DNA of 7,076 nt. Origin: Planctomycetaceae bacterium. Its GTDB lineage: Bacteria > Planctomycetota > Phycisphaerae > SM23-33. Position 1 is the stretch's first letter. Every line of letters begins with the position of its first letter. The stretch spans positions 1 through 7,076 of the forward strand of contig JAJFVE010000043.1 in the NCBI GenBank assembly GCA_021371965.1. The letters are read 5' to 3'. Shown here one piece after another: positions 1 through 7,013 of this stretch. Under the pieces are notes generated by a model that saw only the letters and a list, made by a program, of their open reading frames with translations, made no database searches and was not told where the DNA came from. The position numbers and the translations under genes are program-made.

Positions 1-424
1 GATGAACCGCCTGGGCGCCATGAGCAACACCGGCGAGGGCGGCGAAGACCCCAAGCGCTACACGCCCGAGCCCAACGGCGACAGCCGCAACTGCGCCATC
101 AAGCAGGTCGCCAGCGCGCGGTTCGGCGTGACGATCGACTATCTCGCCCACGCCCGCGAGCTGCAGATCAAGATGGCCCAGGGCGCCAAGCCCGGCGAGG
201 GCGGGCACCTGCCCGGCCACAAGGTCACCGACGCGATCGCCCGCCTGCGCCACTCGACGCCGGGGGTGTCGCTGATCAGCCCGCCGCCGCACCACGATAT
301 CTACTCGATCGAAGACCTGGCGCAATTGATCTACGACCTCAAGTGCTCCAACCCGGGCGTGAAGGTCTCGGTCAAGCTCGTCAGCGAGGTCGGCGTGGGC
401 ACCATCGCCGCGGGCGTCGCCTAG
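1..424 (+). CDS. gltB: Glutamate synthase large subunit, FMN-domain fragment upstream of an in-frame TAG (partial)
   Basis: This is the middle of the glutamate synthase alpha subunit, which uses FMN and a 3Fe-4S cluster to make glutamate from 2-oxoglutarate and ammonia channelled from glutamine. The reading frame is already open at the window edge: base 1 ends a codon, and the ATG at 2 is an internal Met in the family block [17 protein letters not shown]. Further conserved FMN-domain blocks follow: [48 protein letters not shown] and [19 protein letters not shown]. The frame then hits TAG at 422-424, where homologues read GVAK-x-x-AD. Homology resumes in the same frame at the next codon, so this is half of one gene, not a separate gene. 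The N-terminal glutaminase domain lies outside the window. The family assignment is near certain. Whether the stop is biological is not known. Confidence 0.95.
   Translation, partial: MNRLGAMSNTGEGGEDPKRYTPEPNGDSRNCAIKQVASARFGVTIDYLAHARELQIKMAQGAKPGEGGHLPGHKVTDAIARLRHSTPGVSLISPPPHHDIYSIEDLAQLIYDLKCSNPGVKVSVKLVSEVGVGTIAAGVA
422..424 (+). other. In-frame amber codon interrupting gltB
   Basis: The codons read GGC GTC GCC TAG GGC AAT GCG GAT, giving GVA-stop-GNAD, where the family has GVAK(A/G)xAD. One base change, AAG to TAG, explains it. There is no length change, and the frame is open and conserved for 140 codons before and about 476 codons after. TAG also ends gltD (3261-3263) and the HAD gene (6739-6741), so genome-wide reassignment of TAG is unlikely. 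A base-calling error, a recent nonsense mutation or a suppressed amber codon all remain possible. Confidence 0.9.
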
Positions 425-1847
<1,423 letters not shown>

Positions 1848-1855
<8 letters not shown>

Positions 1856-3263
1856 GCCGACCGGATTCACCGACTACCCGCGTCAGGACGTTCCGCACCG
1901 CCCCGTCGGGCAGCGGGTGAAAGATTTCTTCGAGATCGACCTGCCGCTGGACGAGGAAGCCCTTCGCACGCAGGCGGCACGGTGCATGGACTGCGGTATC
2001 CCGTTCTGCCACGGGGCCGGCTGCCCGCTGGGCAACCGCATCCCCGAGTTCAACGACATGGTCTACCTCAACCGCTGGGCCGATGCGCTGGAGATCCTGC
2101 ACTCGACGAACAACTTCCCGGAGATCACCGGGCGCATCTGCCCGGCCCCCTGCGAGGCCTCCTGCACGCTCAACATCAACGGCGACGCCGTGCTCATCAA
2201 GCACATCGAATTGCAGATCGCCGAGCGAGGCTGGCAGCAGGGCTGGATCAAGCCCATGCCCGCCCCCGTCAAGAGCGGCAAGCGGGTGGCCGTGATAGGC
2301 AGCGGGCCGGCGGGCCTGGCGGCCGCCCAGCAACTGGCCCGCATGGGCCACGACGTGGTCGTCTTCGAGAAAGACGCCCGGCCCGGCGGGCTGCTGCGAT
2401 ACGGCATTCCCGACTTCAAGCTCGACAAGCGCATCCTCGATCGCCGCATCGACCAGATGAAGGCCGAGGGCGTCGAGTTCCAGTGCAACGCCGTCATCGG
2501 CGAAGACCTTTCGGGCAAGTACCTGCGCAGCCGCTTCCAGGCGATCGTGCTGACGATGGGCGCCGGCCGCCCGCGCGAGCTGGACGTCCCCGGGCGCGGG
2601 CTCGAGAACGTGCACTTCGCGATGGAGTACCTCGCCCAGCAGAACCGCATCAACAGTGGCGAGATCGTCGACGGCGACGTGATCTCGGCCAAGGACCGCG
2701 TGGTGGTGGTCATCGGCGGCGGCGACACCGGCAGCGACTGCGTCGGCACCGCCCGCCGCCAGGGCGCCCGCGAGATTCACCAGTACGAGATCCTGCCCCA
2801 GCCGCCGCGCCGCCGCCCGTCCGACACGCCCTGGCCGACGTGGCCGCGGATTCTGCGCACCTCCTCCAGCCATGAGGAAGGCTGCACCCGCCGCTGGTGC
2901 GTGCTGACCAAGCGCCTCAGCGGCATCGGCGAGACCGTCCGTGAACTGCACGGCATCGAGGTCGCCTGGACGCACAAGGGCGGGCGATGGGACATGAAGG
3001 AAGTGCCCGGCACGAACTTCACGCAGGCGGCCGACCTGGTGCTGATTGCGATGGGCTTTGTGCACGTCGAGCACAGCGGCCTGGTGGAAGACCTCGGCTG
3101 CCAGCTCGACGAGCGCGGCAACGTGAAGATCACCAACTGCGCCACCAGCGTCCCAGGCGTCTACGCCGCCGGCGACGCCCAGTCAGGCGCCTCGCTGGTC
3201 GTCCGCGCCATCGCCAGCGGCCGAGAAACCGCCGCCGCCGTCAACCAGTTCCTGAGCCAGTAG
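1848..3263 (+). CDS. gltD: Glutamate synthase small subunit (NADPH-dependent, beta chain)
   Basis: The 471-residue protein has the usual length of a bacterial GltD. The beta subunit oxidises NADPH on FAD and passes electrons through iron-sulfur clusters to the FMN and 3Fe-4S centre of GltB. The N-terminal cysteine domain has C46-x2-C49-x4-C54-x4-C59 and a second group, C98-x3-C102-x3-C106, which are the expected 4Fe-4S ligands. A Rossmann motif GSGPAG at 151-156, followed by [16 protein letters not shown], binds FAD. A second, GGGDTG at 290-295, binds NADPH. The C-terminal block [19 protein letters not shown] (about 437-455) completes the FAD site. The segment [14 protein letters not shown] (337-350) is typical of GltD. 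The start is set by a perfect Shine-Dalgarno sequence and the gltB overlap. No residue looks damaged, so there is no sign of general decay in this operon beyond the TAG in gltB. Confidence 0.97.
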
Positions 3264-3308
3264 CACGGGCATCTTGCCCGTGAGTAGCGTGGGCGTCCTG
3301 CCCATGCT
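3260..3308 (+). repeat. Two tandem diverged palindromic repeat units (hairpins) after gltD
   Basis: Unit 1 (3260-3282) and unit 2 (3284-3306) are 23-nt copies separated by one A and differing at 5 positions. Both start GTAGC and contain GGGC and TGCCC arms. Unit 1 folds as an 8-bp stem, CACGGGCA (3264-3271) with TGCCCGTG (3275-3282), around loop TCT. Unit 2 folds the same way and extends to AGC/GCT (3286-3308) with two G-T pairs. Every difference in a stem keeps pairing. Unit 1 begins at the last base before the gltD TAG, so the repeat overlaps the stop codon. No T-run follows, so a classical intrinsic terminator is not evident, although the stems could act as a bidirectional barrier between the convergent genes or protect mRNA ends. 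Confidence 0.75.
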
Positions 3309-3455
3309 CCCGAACCCCAACATTCAGGGAACTCGTCGCGCCTTACGCATTGCAGGTCGTCATCGACGCCGGCTACGTCTAAGCCGACGCCCCGCCAGAC
3401 CGCGCGGCCCCCTCGTCGTTCCGGCTCGAACATTCTTGTCACAGTTGCTCTGAGT
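3309..3455. other. Convergent intergenic gap with no recognised gene
   Basis: About 147 bp between the tandem palindromes and the end of the minus-strand deacetylase. I see no RNA gene, no T-rich terminator and no supported ORF. A short open stretch ending at TAA 3380-3382 reads FRELVAPYALQVVIDAGYV and could be a decayed gene end, but it has no start and nothing I recognise. A weak CGGCT/AGCCG stem flanks that stop. Confidence 0.5.
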
Positions 3456-4265
3456 TCATGCCGTCGCCAGATGCACCACTTTTCCTGGCGCGACTTCGAC
3501 CGCCTGGCCGTGCACGTCGACCCAGATGCTGACGGCTGAGGGATTGAACAGGCACTCGCCGTCGGCTGTGGCTCGCAGAGCGCGCTGGGCGTTGATGTAG
3601 TCAGCCACTTCGATGTTCGTGGCGTACCAGGTCTGACTGTCGTTGGCGACGCTCTTGCAGAAGTTCTCGATCAGGTCCCAGTTGCCGGCGTTGTTGAACT
3701 CGTAGCTGTGGCCCCAGACGTAGAACAGCGTCTGGAGCATCCCCGGCTGGGATTCGACGAATCGCTTCGTCAGATCGCCCAGGCGGGCGTCGCCGTGGTG
3801 GCACGTCGGGTGCCACGCCAGCAGGTTCTCGGGGATGTGGAACCCGCCGTGGGCGGCCACTGTGCGGGCGTACTCGATCCCCAGCGCCGGCAGCAACTCG
3901 ATGACTCGCGGGCTGTAGTCGCCATAAGGATAGCTCATCCCGCGCACGGGGTATCCGGCCAGCGCTTCCAAGCTGCGGCGGTCGTCGATCATCTGCTGGG
4001 CAAGCACCGATTCCGGCAGGCGCGACAGCAGCGGATGCGTGTACCCATGCGCCGAAATCTCGTGGCCGGCATAAAGCCCCGCCGCCGCCTCCCGCGCGAT
4101 GTAGCCGTCGCGGCCAAGCCAGCCGCCGTTGAGATGAAAACTCCCGCGGATGCCGTAGCGGTTGAAGATCTCCACCAGCCGTCGGTCAGCCGTCACGCCG
4201 TCGTCATAGCTCATCGTCAGGCATCGCGTCTTGCCACCGGCCCAGCGGTTGAACGAACAGTACAT
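3456..4265 (-). CDS. Polysaccharide deacetylase family protein (NodB/CE4-like)
   Basis: Predicted 269-residue hydrolase of the CE4 group, metal-dependent enzymes that remove N- or O-acetyl groups from sugars. Motif 1 is SYDDG (D21 and D22, catalytic base and metal ligand). Motif 2 is SAHGYTH (metal ligands H73 and H77). Motif 3 is SYPYGD (111-116), where the usual Arg is Ser. WHPTCHHGD (151-159) and VWGHSYEF (183-190, H186 a candidate catalytic His) follow. Residues 230-269 form a small beta-rich tail. I chose the ATG at 4265 because GAGAGG (complement of 4272-4277) lies 6 nt upstream; the ATG at 4271 abuts that site, and the longer upstream reading is low-complexity and unlike the family. 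No signal peptide is visible, unusual for enzymes acting on envelope glycans. It is transcribed divergently from the SASA esterase. The substrate is unknown. Confidence 0.88.
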   Translation of the reverse strand: MYCSFNRWAGGKTRCLTMSYDDGVTADRRLVEIFNRYGIRGSFHLNGGWLGRDGYIAREAAAGLYAGHEISAHGYTHPLLSRLPESVLAQQMIDDRRSLEALAGYPVRGMSYPYGDYSPRVIELLPALGIEYARTVAAHGGFHIPENLLAWHPTCHHGDARLGDLTKRFVESQPGMLQTLFYVWGHSYEFNNAGNWDLIENFCKSVANDSQTWYATNIEVADYINAQRALRATADGECLFNPSAVSIWVDVHGQAVEVAPGKVVHLATA

Positions 4266-4446
4266 AATCATCCTCTCGTTAACGCCATGATGAACAAGCA
4301 GTATAAACTGTTTTCTCATGCTCGTCGTCGTTCTCGTCCTCGTCGTCGGGTTTTGCTTCTCCCGCCACGGCGTTTTCCCTTGAATTATCGTACAAAGCCC
4401 GTAATGTGTCTGCTTCTCGGTTTGCCCCACACACAGGAGTTTTCCC
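4266..4446. promoter_or_regulatory. Divergent promoter region between deacetylase and esterase genes
   Basis: A less GC-rich stretch of 181 bp that must drive both genes. On the minus strand, TATACT (complement of 4300-4305) lies 34 nt before the deacetylase start and is a good -10 candidate, though no clear -35 is present. On the plus strand, TTGAAT (4380-4385), a 16-nt spacer and TAATGT (4402-4407) form a weak sigma-70-like pair. AGGAG (4435-4439) is 7 nt from the esterase ATG. CTCGTCGTCG is repeated at 4321-4330 and 4339-4348. Assignments are by eye only. Confidence 0.4.
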
Positions 4447-5847
4447 ATGGCCAAAGAGGCAGCGGTACTCGGCACGACCATCGACAGCGGCGCCAGCGAT
4501 TGGCAGATCTTTCAGCAGGACAAGACCGGCCGCGGCGAGATCCGCGTCAGCGGACGCTGGGGATTCGGCCAGTGGCCGGCGTGGAAGAAGTTCACCGCCC
4601 AAGTGCGACTGGTAAGCGAAGACACCGGCGCTGCCGTCACGGCCGAGCTCGACTGGCAGGACGCGCTGCTGAAGAAGAACGGCACCTGGACTGCCGCTCT
4701 CAAGAACATTCCCGCCGGCGGCCTCTACCGCCTCGAGACGCGCCTGCACGACTACAACGCCTGGGGCGGCTTCATGGGCGACTGCCGACACTTCCTGGGC
4801 GTCGGCGACATCTGGATCATCACCGGGCAGAGCAACTCCGCCGGTTACGGCCGCGAGCCCGTGTACGACCCGCCGCAACTGGGCGTGCACGTGTTCAACA
4901 ACGCCATGCGCTGGAGCCTGTGCACGCAGCCGGCCAATGAAACCACCGACACCGCCCACATGGTCAACCGCGAGGGCTACCCGCAGCACGGACCGTGGAT
5001 GGCGTGGGCGAAGATCGTCAGCCGCAGCCTGGGCTACCCCATCGGGTTGATCCAGGTCTCGCTGGGTGGCAGTCCGCTATCGATGTGGAACCCGACCGAG
5101 CCGGGCGACAGCGGCCTGTACGACATCATGGTCCAGGCCGCGAATGCTCCCGGCGGCGCACGCGGCGTGCTGTGGTACCAGGGCTGCTCCGACGCCGGCC
5201 CCACGACGTGCAAGACCTACGGCAAGCGGTTCATCGCGGCCGTCAAGGCCTGGCGCAAGGCGCTGAAGAACCCAGACCTGCACGTGCTGACGATCCAGCT
5301 CAACTGCGTGATCGCCGACCCGCAGGACGAAGCCGACCGCGGCTGGTCCATCATCCGCGAAACGCAGCGCGTGGTGCCCAAGCAGCTCGCCGGCGTGACC
5401 GTCGTTCCGACGCTGGATCAGCCGCTGTCTGACGGCATCCATAATTCTGCACACGGCAACTTGCTGATGGCCCAGCGCGCCGCCGCCACGGCGCTCGGGG
5501 CCGTCTACGGCAAAGCCATCGCCTGGCAGGCACCCGAGCCCGCTACCGCACGCAAGGCCCAGGCCGGCAAGGCCATCGACATCCGCTTCGCCAACGTCAC
5601 CGGCCAACTGACCACCGTGGACGGCCGCGCCAGCATCAAGCCCTTCGTCGTCGAAGACGCCCAGGGCAATGTGCCCGTCGAGGGCGTGGCGTACATCAAG
5701 CGCGACACGATCCGCCTCAAGCTCGGCCGCAAGCTCGCCGACAAGGCCGTCGTCCACGGCGGCTTCGGAATGAACCCGCCGACCGTCCCGCACGATCAGC
5801 CGCGCATGCTGCCGATCCTGGCGTTCTACGGGTTAAAGGTCAAGTAA
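4447..5847 (+). CDS. SASA-family carbohydrate esterase (sialate O-acetylesterase-like)
   Basis: A 466-residue protein with an SGNH/SASA esterase core, a family that removes O-acetyl groups from sialic acids or other glycans. Residues about 20-115 form a beta-rich N-terminal module (GEIRVSGRWGF, VRLVSEDTGAAV, LYRLETRL) like the Ig-like domain of other SASA enzymes. The core begins at about 120 with IITGQSNSAGYG (Ser129 predicted nucleophile). It continues with SLGGSPLSMW (205-214), WYQGCSD (243-249) and SDGIHNSAHG (328-337), where D329 and H332 fit the catalytic Asp and His. Many relatives read WYQGE at the third block; here it is Cys247. The last ~95 residues are another beta-rich region. AGGAG 7 nt upstream supports the start. 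No signal peptide is seen, although many SASA esterases are exported. It is divergent from the deacetylase, hinting at a shared acetylated substrate. The exact substrate cannot be read from sequence. Confidence 0.85.
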   Translation: MAKEAAVLGTTIDSGASDWQIFQQDKTGRGEIRVSGRWGFGQWPAWKKFTAQVRLVSEDTGAAVTAELDWQDALLKKNGTWTAALKNIPAGGLYRLETRLHDYNAWGGFMGDCRHFLGVGDIWIITGQSNSAGYGREPVYDPPQLGVHVFNNAMRWSLCTQPANETTDTAHMVNREGYPQHGPWMAWAKIVSRSLGYPIGLIQVSLGGSPLSMWNPTEPGDSGLYDIMVQAANAPGGARGVLWYQGCSDAGPTTCKTYGKRFIAAVKAWRKALKNPDLHVLTIQLNCVIADPQDEADRGWSIIRETQRVVPKQLAGVTVVPTLDQPLSDGIHNSAHGNLLMAQRAAATALGAVYGKAIAWQAPEPATARKAQAGKAIDIRFANVTGQLTTVDGRASIKPFVVEDAQGNVPVEGVAYIKRDTIRLKLGRKLADKAVVHGGFGMNPPTVPHDQPRMLPILAFYGLKVK

Positions 5848-5856
5848 AGAGGGTGC

Positions 5857-5879
5857 CACGCACAACTCCGTTGTGCGTG
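5857..5879 (+). repeat. Perfect 10-bp palindrome between esterase and HAD genes
   Basis: CACGCACAAC (5857-5866) and GTTGTGCGTG (5870-5879) pair perfectly around a TCC loop, 9 nt after the esterase stop. The sequence after it is CCCC, not a T-run. GGGTGCCAC precedes and overlaps the left arm, giving it the look of an interspersed palindromic element. It could also slow polymerase or stabilise the esterase mRNA end. The HAD start codon is 17 nt downstream. Confidence 0.7.
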
Positions 5880-5895
5880 TCCCCGACGGCGGACA

Positions 5896-6741
5896 ATGAG
5901 CTTGGCGCCCAAATACAGACTCCTCGCCCTCGACGTCGACGGCACCCTCGTCGGCCGCGATAACATCGTCCCGCCTGACGTCGCGGCCGCCGTCGGCGCC
6001 GCGGAGGCCGCGGGCATCCGCATCGTGCTGGCTACCGGGCGCAGCTATGTCGAAACCGTCGGCGTCTGGCGGCAGCTCGGCCTCAAGGAGCCCTTCGAGC
6101 CCATGGTCCTCATCGGCGGAGCGCTGGTGTCCGAGGCCCACAGCGGCCGCACACTCTGGCAGCAACCCATCCCCCGAGCGGTCGCCGTCGAGTTCTCCAA
6201 CGCCTTGGGCGATGCGGGCTATTCCGCCATGGCCATCCTCGATGTGTGGCGACATGGCGTGGAGTACATCGTGGCCGAGCACGGCCGCGGCGACGAAGCC
6301 CACCGCCTGTGGTTCAGCAAGATGAACGTGAAGGTGCACCGCGTCGAACGCATCGCCGAGGCCCCTGAAATGCCCGACCCGCTGCGGATTTCCGCCGTCG
6401 TCGAATCAACCGATGCCGCGGCCGTCAGCGAGCGCCTGCGCGAGCAGTTCCACGGCCGCCTGACCGTCCACGCGATCCTCGCGCCCAACTACGGTGTAAC
6501 GATCGTCGAGAGCTTCGCCCCCGGCGTGAGCAAGTTCACCGCCGTGCAGTACGTGGCGCAGGCATATCGAATAGGCCCCGGCCAGATCGCGGCTGTGGGC
6601 GACGATGTGAACGACCTGGAACTAATCCGCAAAGTGGGCCTCGGCGTAGCCATGCCCAACGGCTCGCCGATGCTGATCGCCGAGGCCGACCAAGTCGCCG
6701 AAAACGGCCTGGCTGCGTTTATCCGGGAACTGGTGGAATAG
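5896..6741 (+). CDS. HAD-superfamily phosphatase, Cof-type (HAD-IIB)
   Basis: A 281-residue soluble phosphatase of the usual length for Cof-like HAD-IIB enzymes, which hydrolyse phosphate from sugar phosphates, FMN or related small metabolites using Mg2+. Motif I is LDVDGTL, with nucleophile D13 and acid/base D15. Motif II is ATGRS with T47. Motif III is SKFTAV with K213. Motif IV is GDDVND (235-240), binding Mg2+ through D236 and D240. The insert between motifs II and III (about 85-195) is the C2-type cap that sets substrate choice and is not diagnostic here. The ATG puts the DxD motif 13 residues in, as usual, but the Shine-Dalgarno match is poor (GGCGGA only 2 nt away), so translation may be weak. 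It lies 48 nt after the esterase, in the same direction, across a palindrome, and may or may not share its transcript. Confidence 0.92.
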   Translation: MSLAPKYRLLALDVDGTLVGRDNIVPPDVAAAVGAAEAAGIRIVLATGRSYVETVGVWRQLGLKEPFEPMVLIGGALVSEAHSGRTLWQQPIPRAVAVEFSNALGDAGYSAMAILDVWRHGVEYIVAEHGRGDEAHRLWFSKMNVKVHRVERIAEAPEMPDPLRISAVVESTDAAAVSERLREQFHGRLTVHAILAPNYGVTIVESFAPGVSKFTAVQYVAQAYRIGPGQIAAVGDDVNDLELIRKVGLGVAMPNGSPMLIAEADQVAENGLAAFIRELVE

Positions 6742-6742
6742 C

Positions 6743-6759
6743 CGCGAACGGACGCGAAC
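6743..6759 (+). repeat. Short 10-nt-period repeat CGCGAAC
   Basis: CGCGAAC occurs at 6743-6749 and again at 6753-6759, immediately after the HAD stop and before the 3' end of the convergent tRNA. The pattern resembles short CGCGAA-type interspersed repeats seen in intergenic DNA of some bacteria, but two copies is thin evidence. Confidence 0.3.
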
Positions 6760-6783
6760 ATCGCCAACACTGAAATACACCAA

Positions 6784-6857
6784 TCGGGGCGACTGGACTT
6801 GAACCAGCGACTTCCAGGTCCCAAACCTGGCGCTCTACCAAGCTGAGCTACGCCCCG
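6784..6857 (-). tRNA. tRNA-Pro (anticodon UGG)
   Basis: Read on the minus strand from 6857, this gives a complete cloverleaf of 74 nt including the discriminator base. The acceptor stem is CGGGGCG/CGCCCCG (7 perfect pairs). The D stem is GCTC/GAGC. The anticodon stem is CCAGG/CCTGG around loop TTTGGGA, so the anticodon is TGG (complement of 6821-6823), reading proline CCN codons and chiefly CCA and CCG. The variable loop is 5 nt. The T arm is GCTGG-TTCAAGT-CCAGT with one G-T pair. The discriminator is A, and CCA is not encoded (the next bases are TTGG). It converges on the HAD gene. No T-rich terminator is evident in the 42 bp after it. Confidence 0.96.
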
Positions 6858-6867
6858 GTAGAATCTC

Positions 6868-6896
6868 ATTCTACTTCGCCGGGGCAAAAGAGTCCA
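6868..6896 (-). promoter_or_regulatory. Candidate promoter for tRNA-Pro
   Basis: On the minus strand, TGGACT (complement of 6891-6896), a 17-nt spacer and TAGAAT (complement of 6868-6873) form a sigma-70-like promoter. Transcription would start near 6861, about 4 nt before the mature tRNA 5' end. The -10 box is also the inner arm of a palindrome, GTAGAAT-CTC-ATTCTAC (6858-6874). Confidence 0.6.
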
Positions 6897-7013
6897 TGAG
6901 CGAAGCGCCGCAGCACGTGCGATTGCGGCAAGGCCCCCTGGAGTGAACATATGAAAGCGCGACTCCCGTCGCCACGTTACAGTGGCGACTAGCTAACAAG
7001 AAAGGAGCCGCGC
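6897..7013 (+). ncRNA. Candidate bridge-RNA region of the IS110-like element
   Basis: In IS110-group elements the stretch between the left end and the recombinase gene encodes a bridge RNA whose loops pair with target and donor DNA. This stretch lies in that position. It can form GCCGCA (6907-6912)/TGCGGC (6924-6929) around an 11-nt loop and GTCGCCAC (6968-6975)/GTGGCGAC (6982-6989) around GTTACA, plus a competing GCGAC (6959-6963)/GTCGC (6968-6972). The position and hairpins are seen; the bridge-RNA role is inferred from the family. The right end and insertion site needed to test guide pairing are outside the window, and the RNA ends are guesses. Confidence 0.3.
6951..6992 (+). CDS. Possible 13-codon leader ORF ahead of the transposase
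   Basis: ATG at 6951 opens MKARLPSPRYSGD and stops at TAG 6990-6992. GGAG (6940-6943) lies 7 nt before the start, and the stop is 21 nt before the transposase ATG. The 8-bp hairpin at 6968-6989 lies wholly inside it, so its translation would melt that hairpin. The peptide has no recognisable similarity. It may be a regulatory upstream ORF or chance within an RNA-coding region. Confidence 0.25.
   Translation: MKARLPSPRYSGD

Noticed and set aside
3284..3382. Possible gene remnant ending ELVAPYALQVVIDAGYV then TAA
   Set aside because: It looks protein-like but has no start, overlaps palindrome unit 2, and matches nothing I recognise. It is too short to support.
3798..3816. Inverted repeat GTGGCAC-GTCGG-GTGCCAC inside the deacetylase gene
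   Set aside because: It encodes conserved coding sequence (around WHPTCHHGD) and is explained by codon choice; there is no sign it acts as DNA or RNA structure.
4266..4481. Longer deacetylase form starting at 4481
   Set aside because: The extra 72 residues come from the promoter region, are rich in Thr/Arg/Lys low-complexity sequence and do not resemble the family; a good ribosome site supports 4265.
6489..6950. Minus-strand 153-codon frame across the tRNA
   Set aside because: Its GVAQLGRAPGLGPGSRWFKSS stretch is the familiar false translation of a tRNA gene, and the rest is antisense to the HAD gene.
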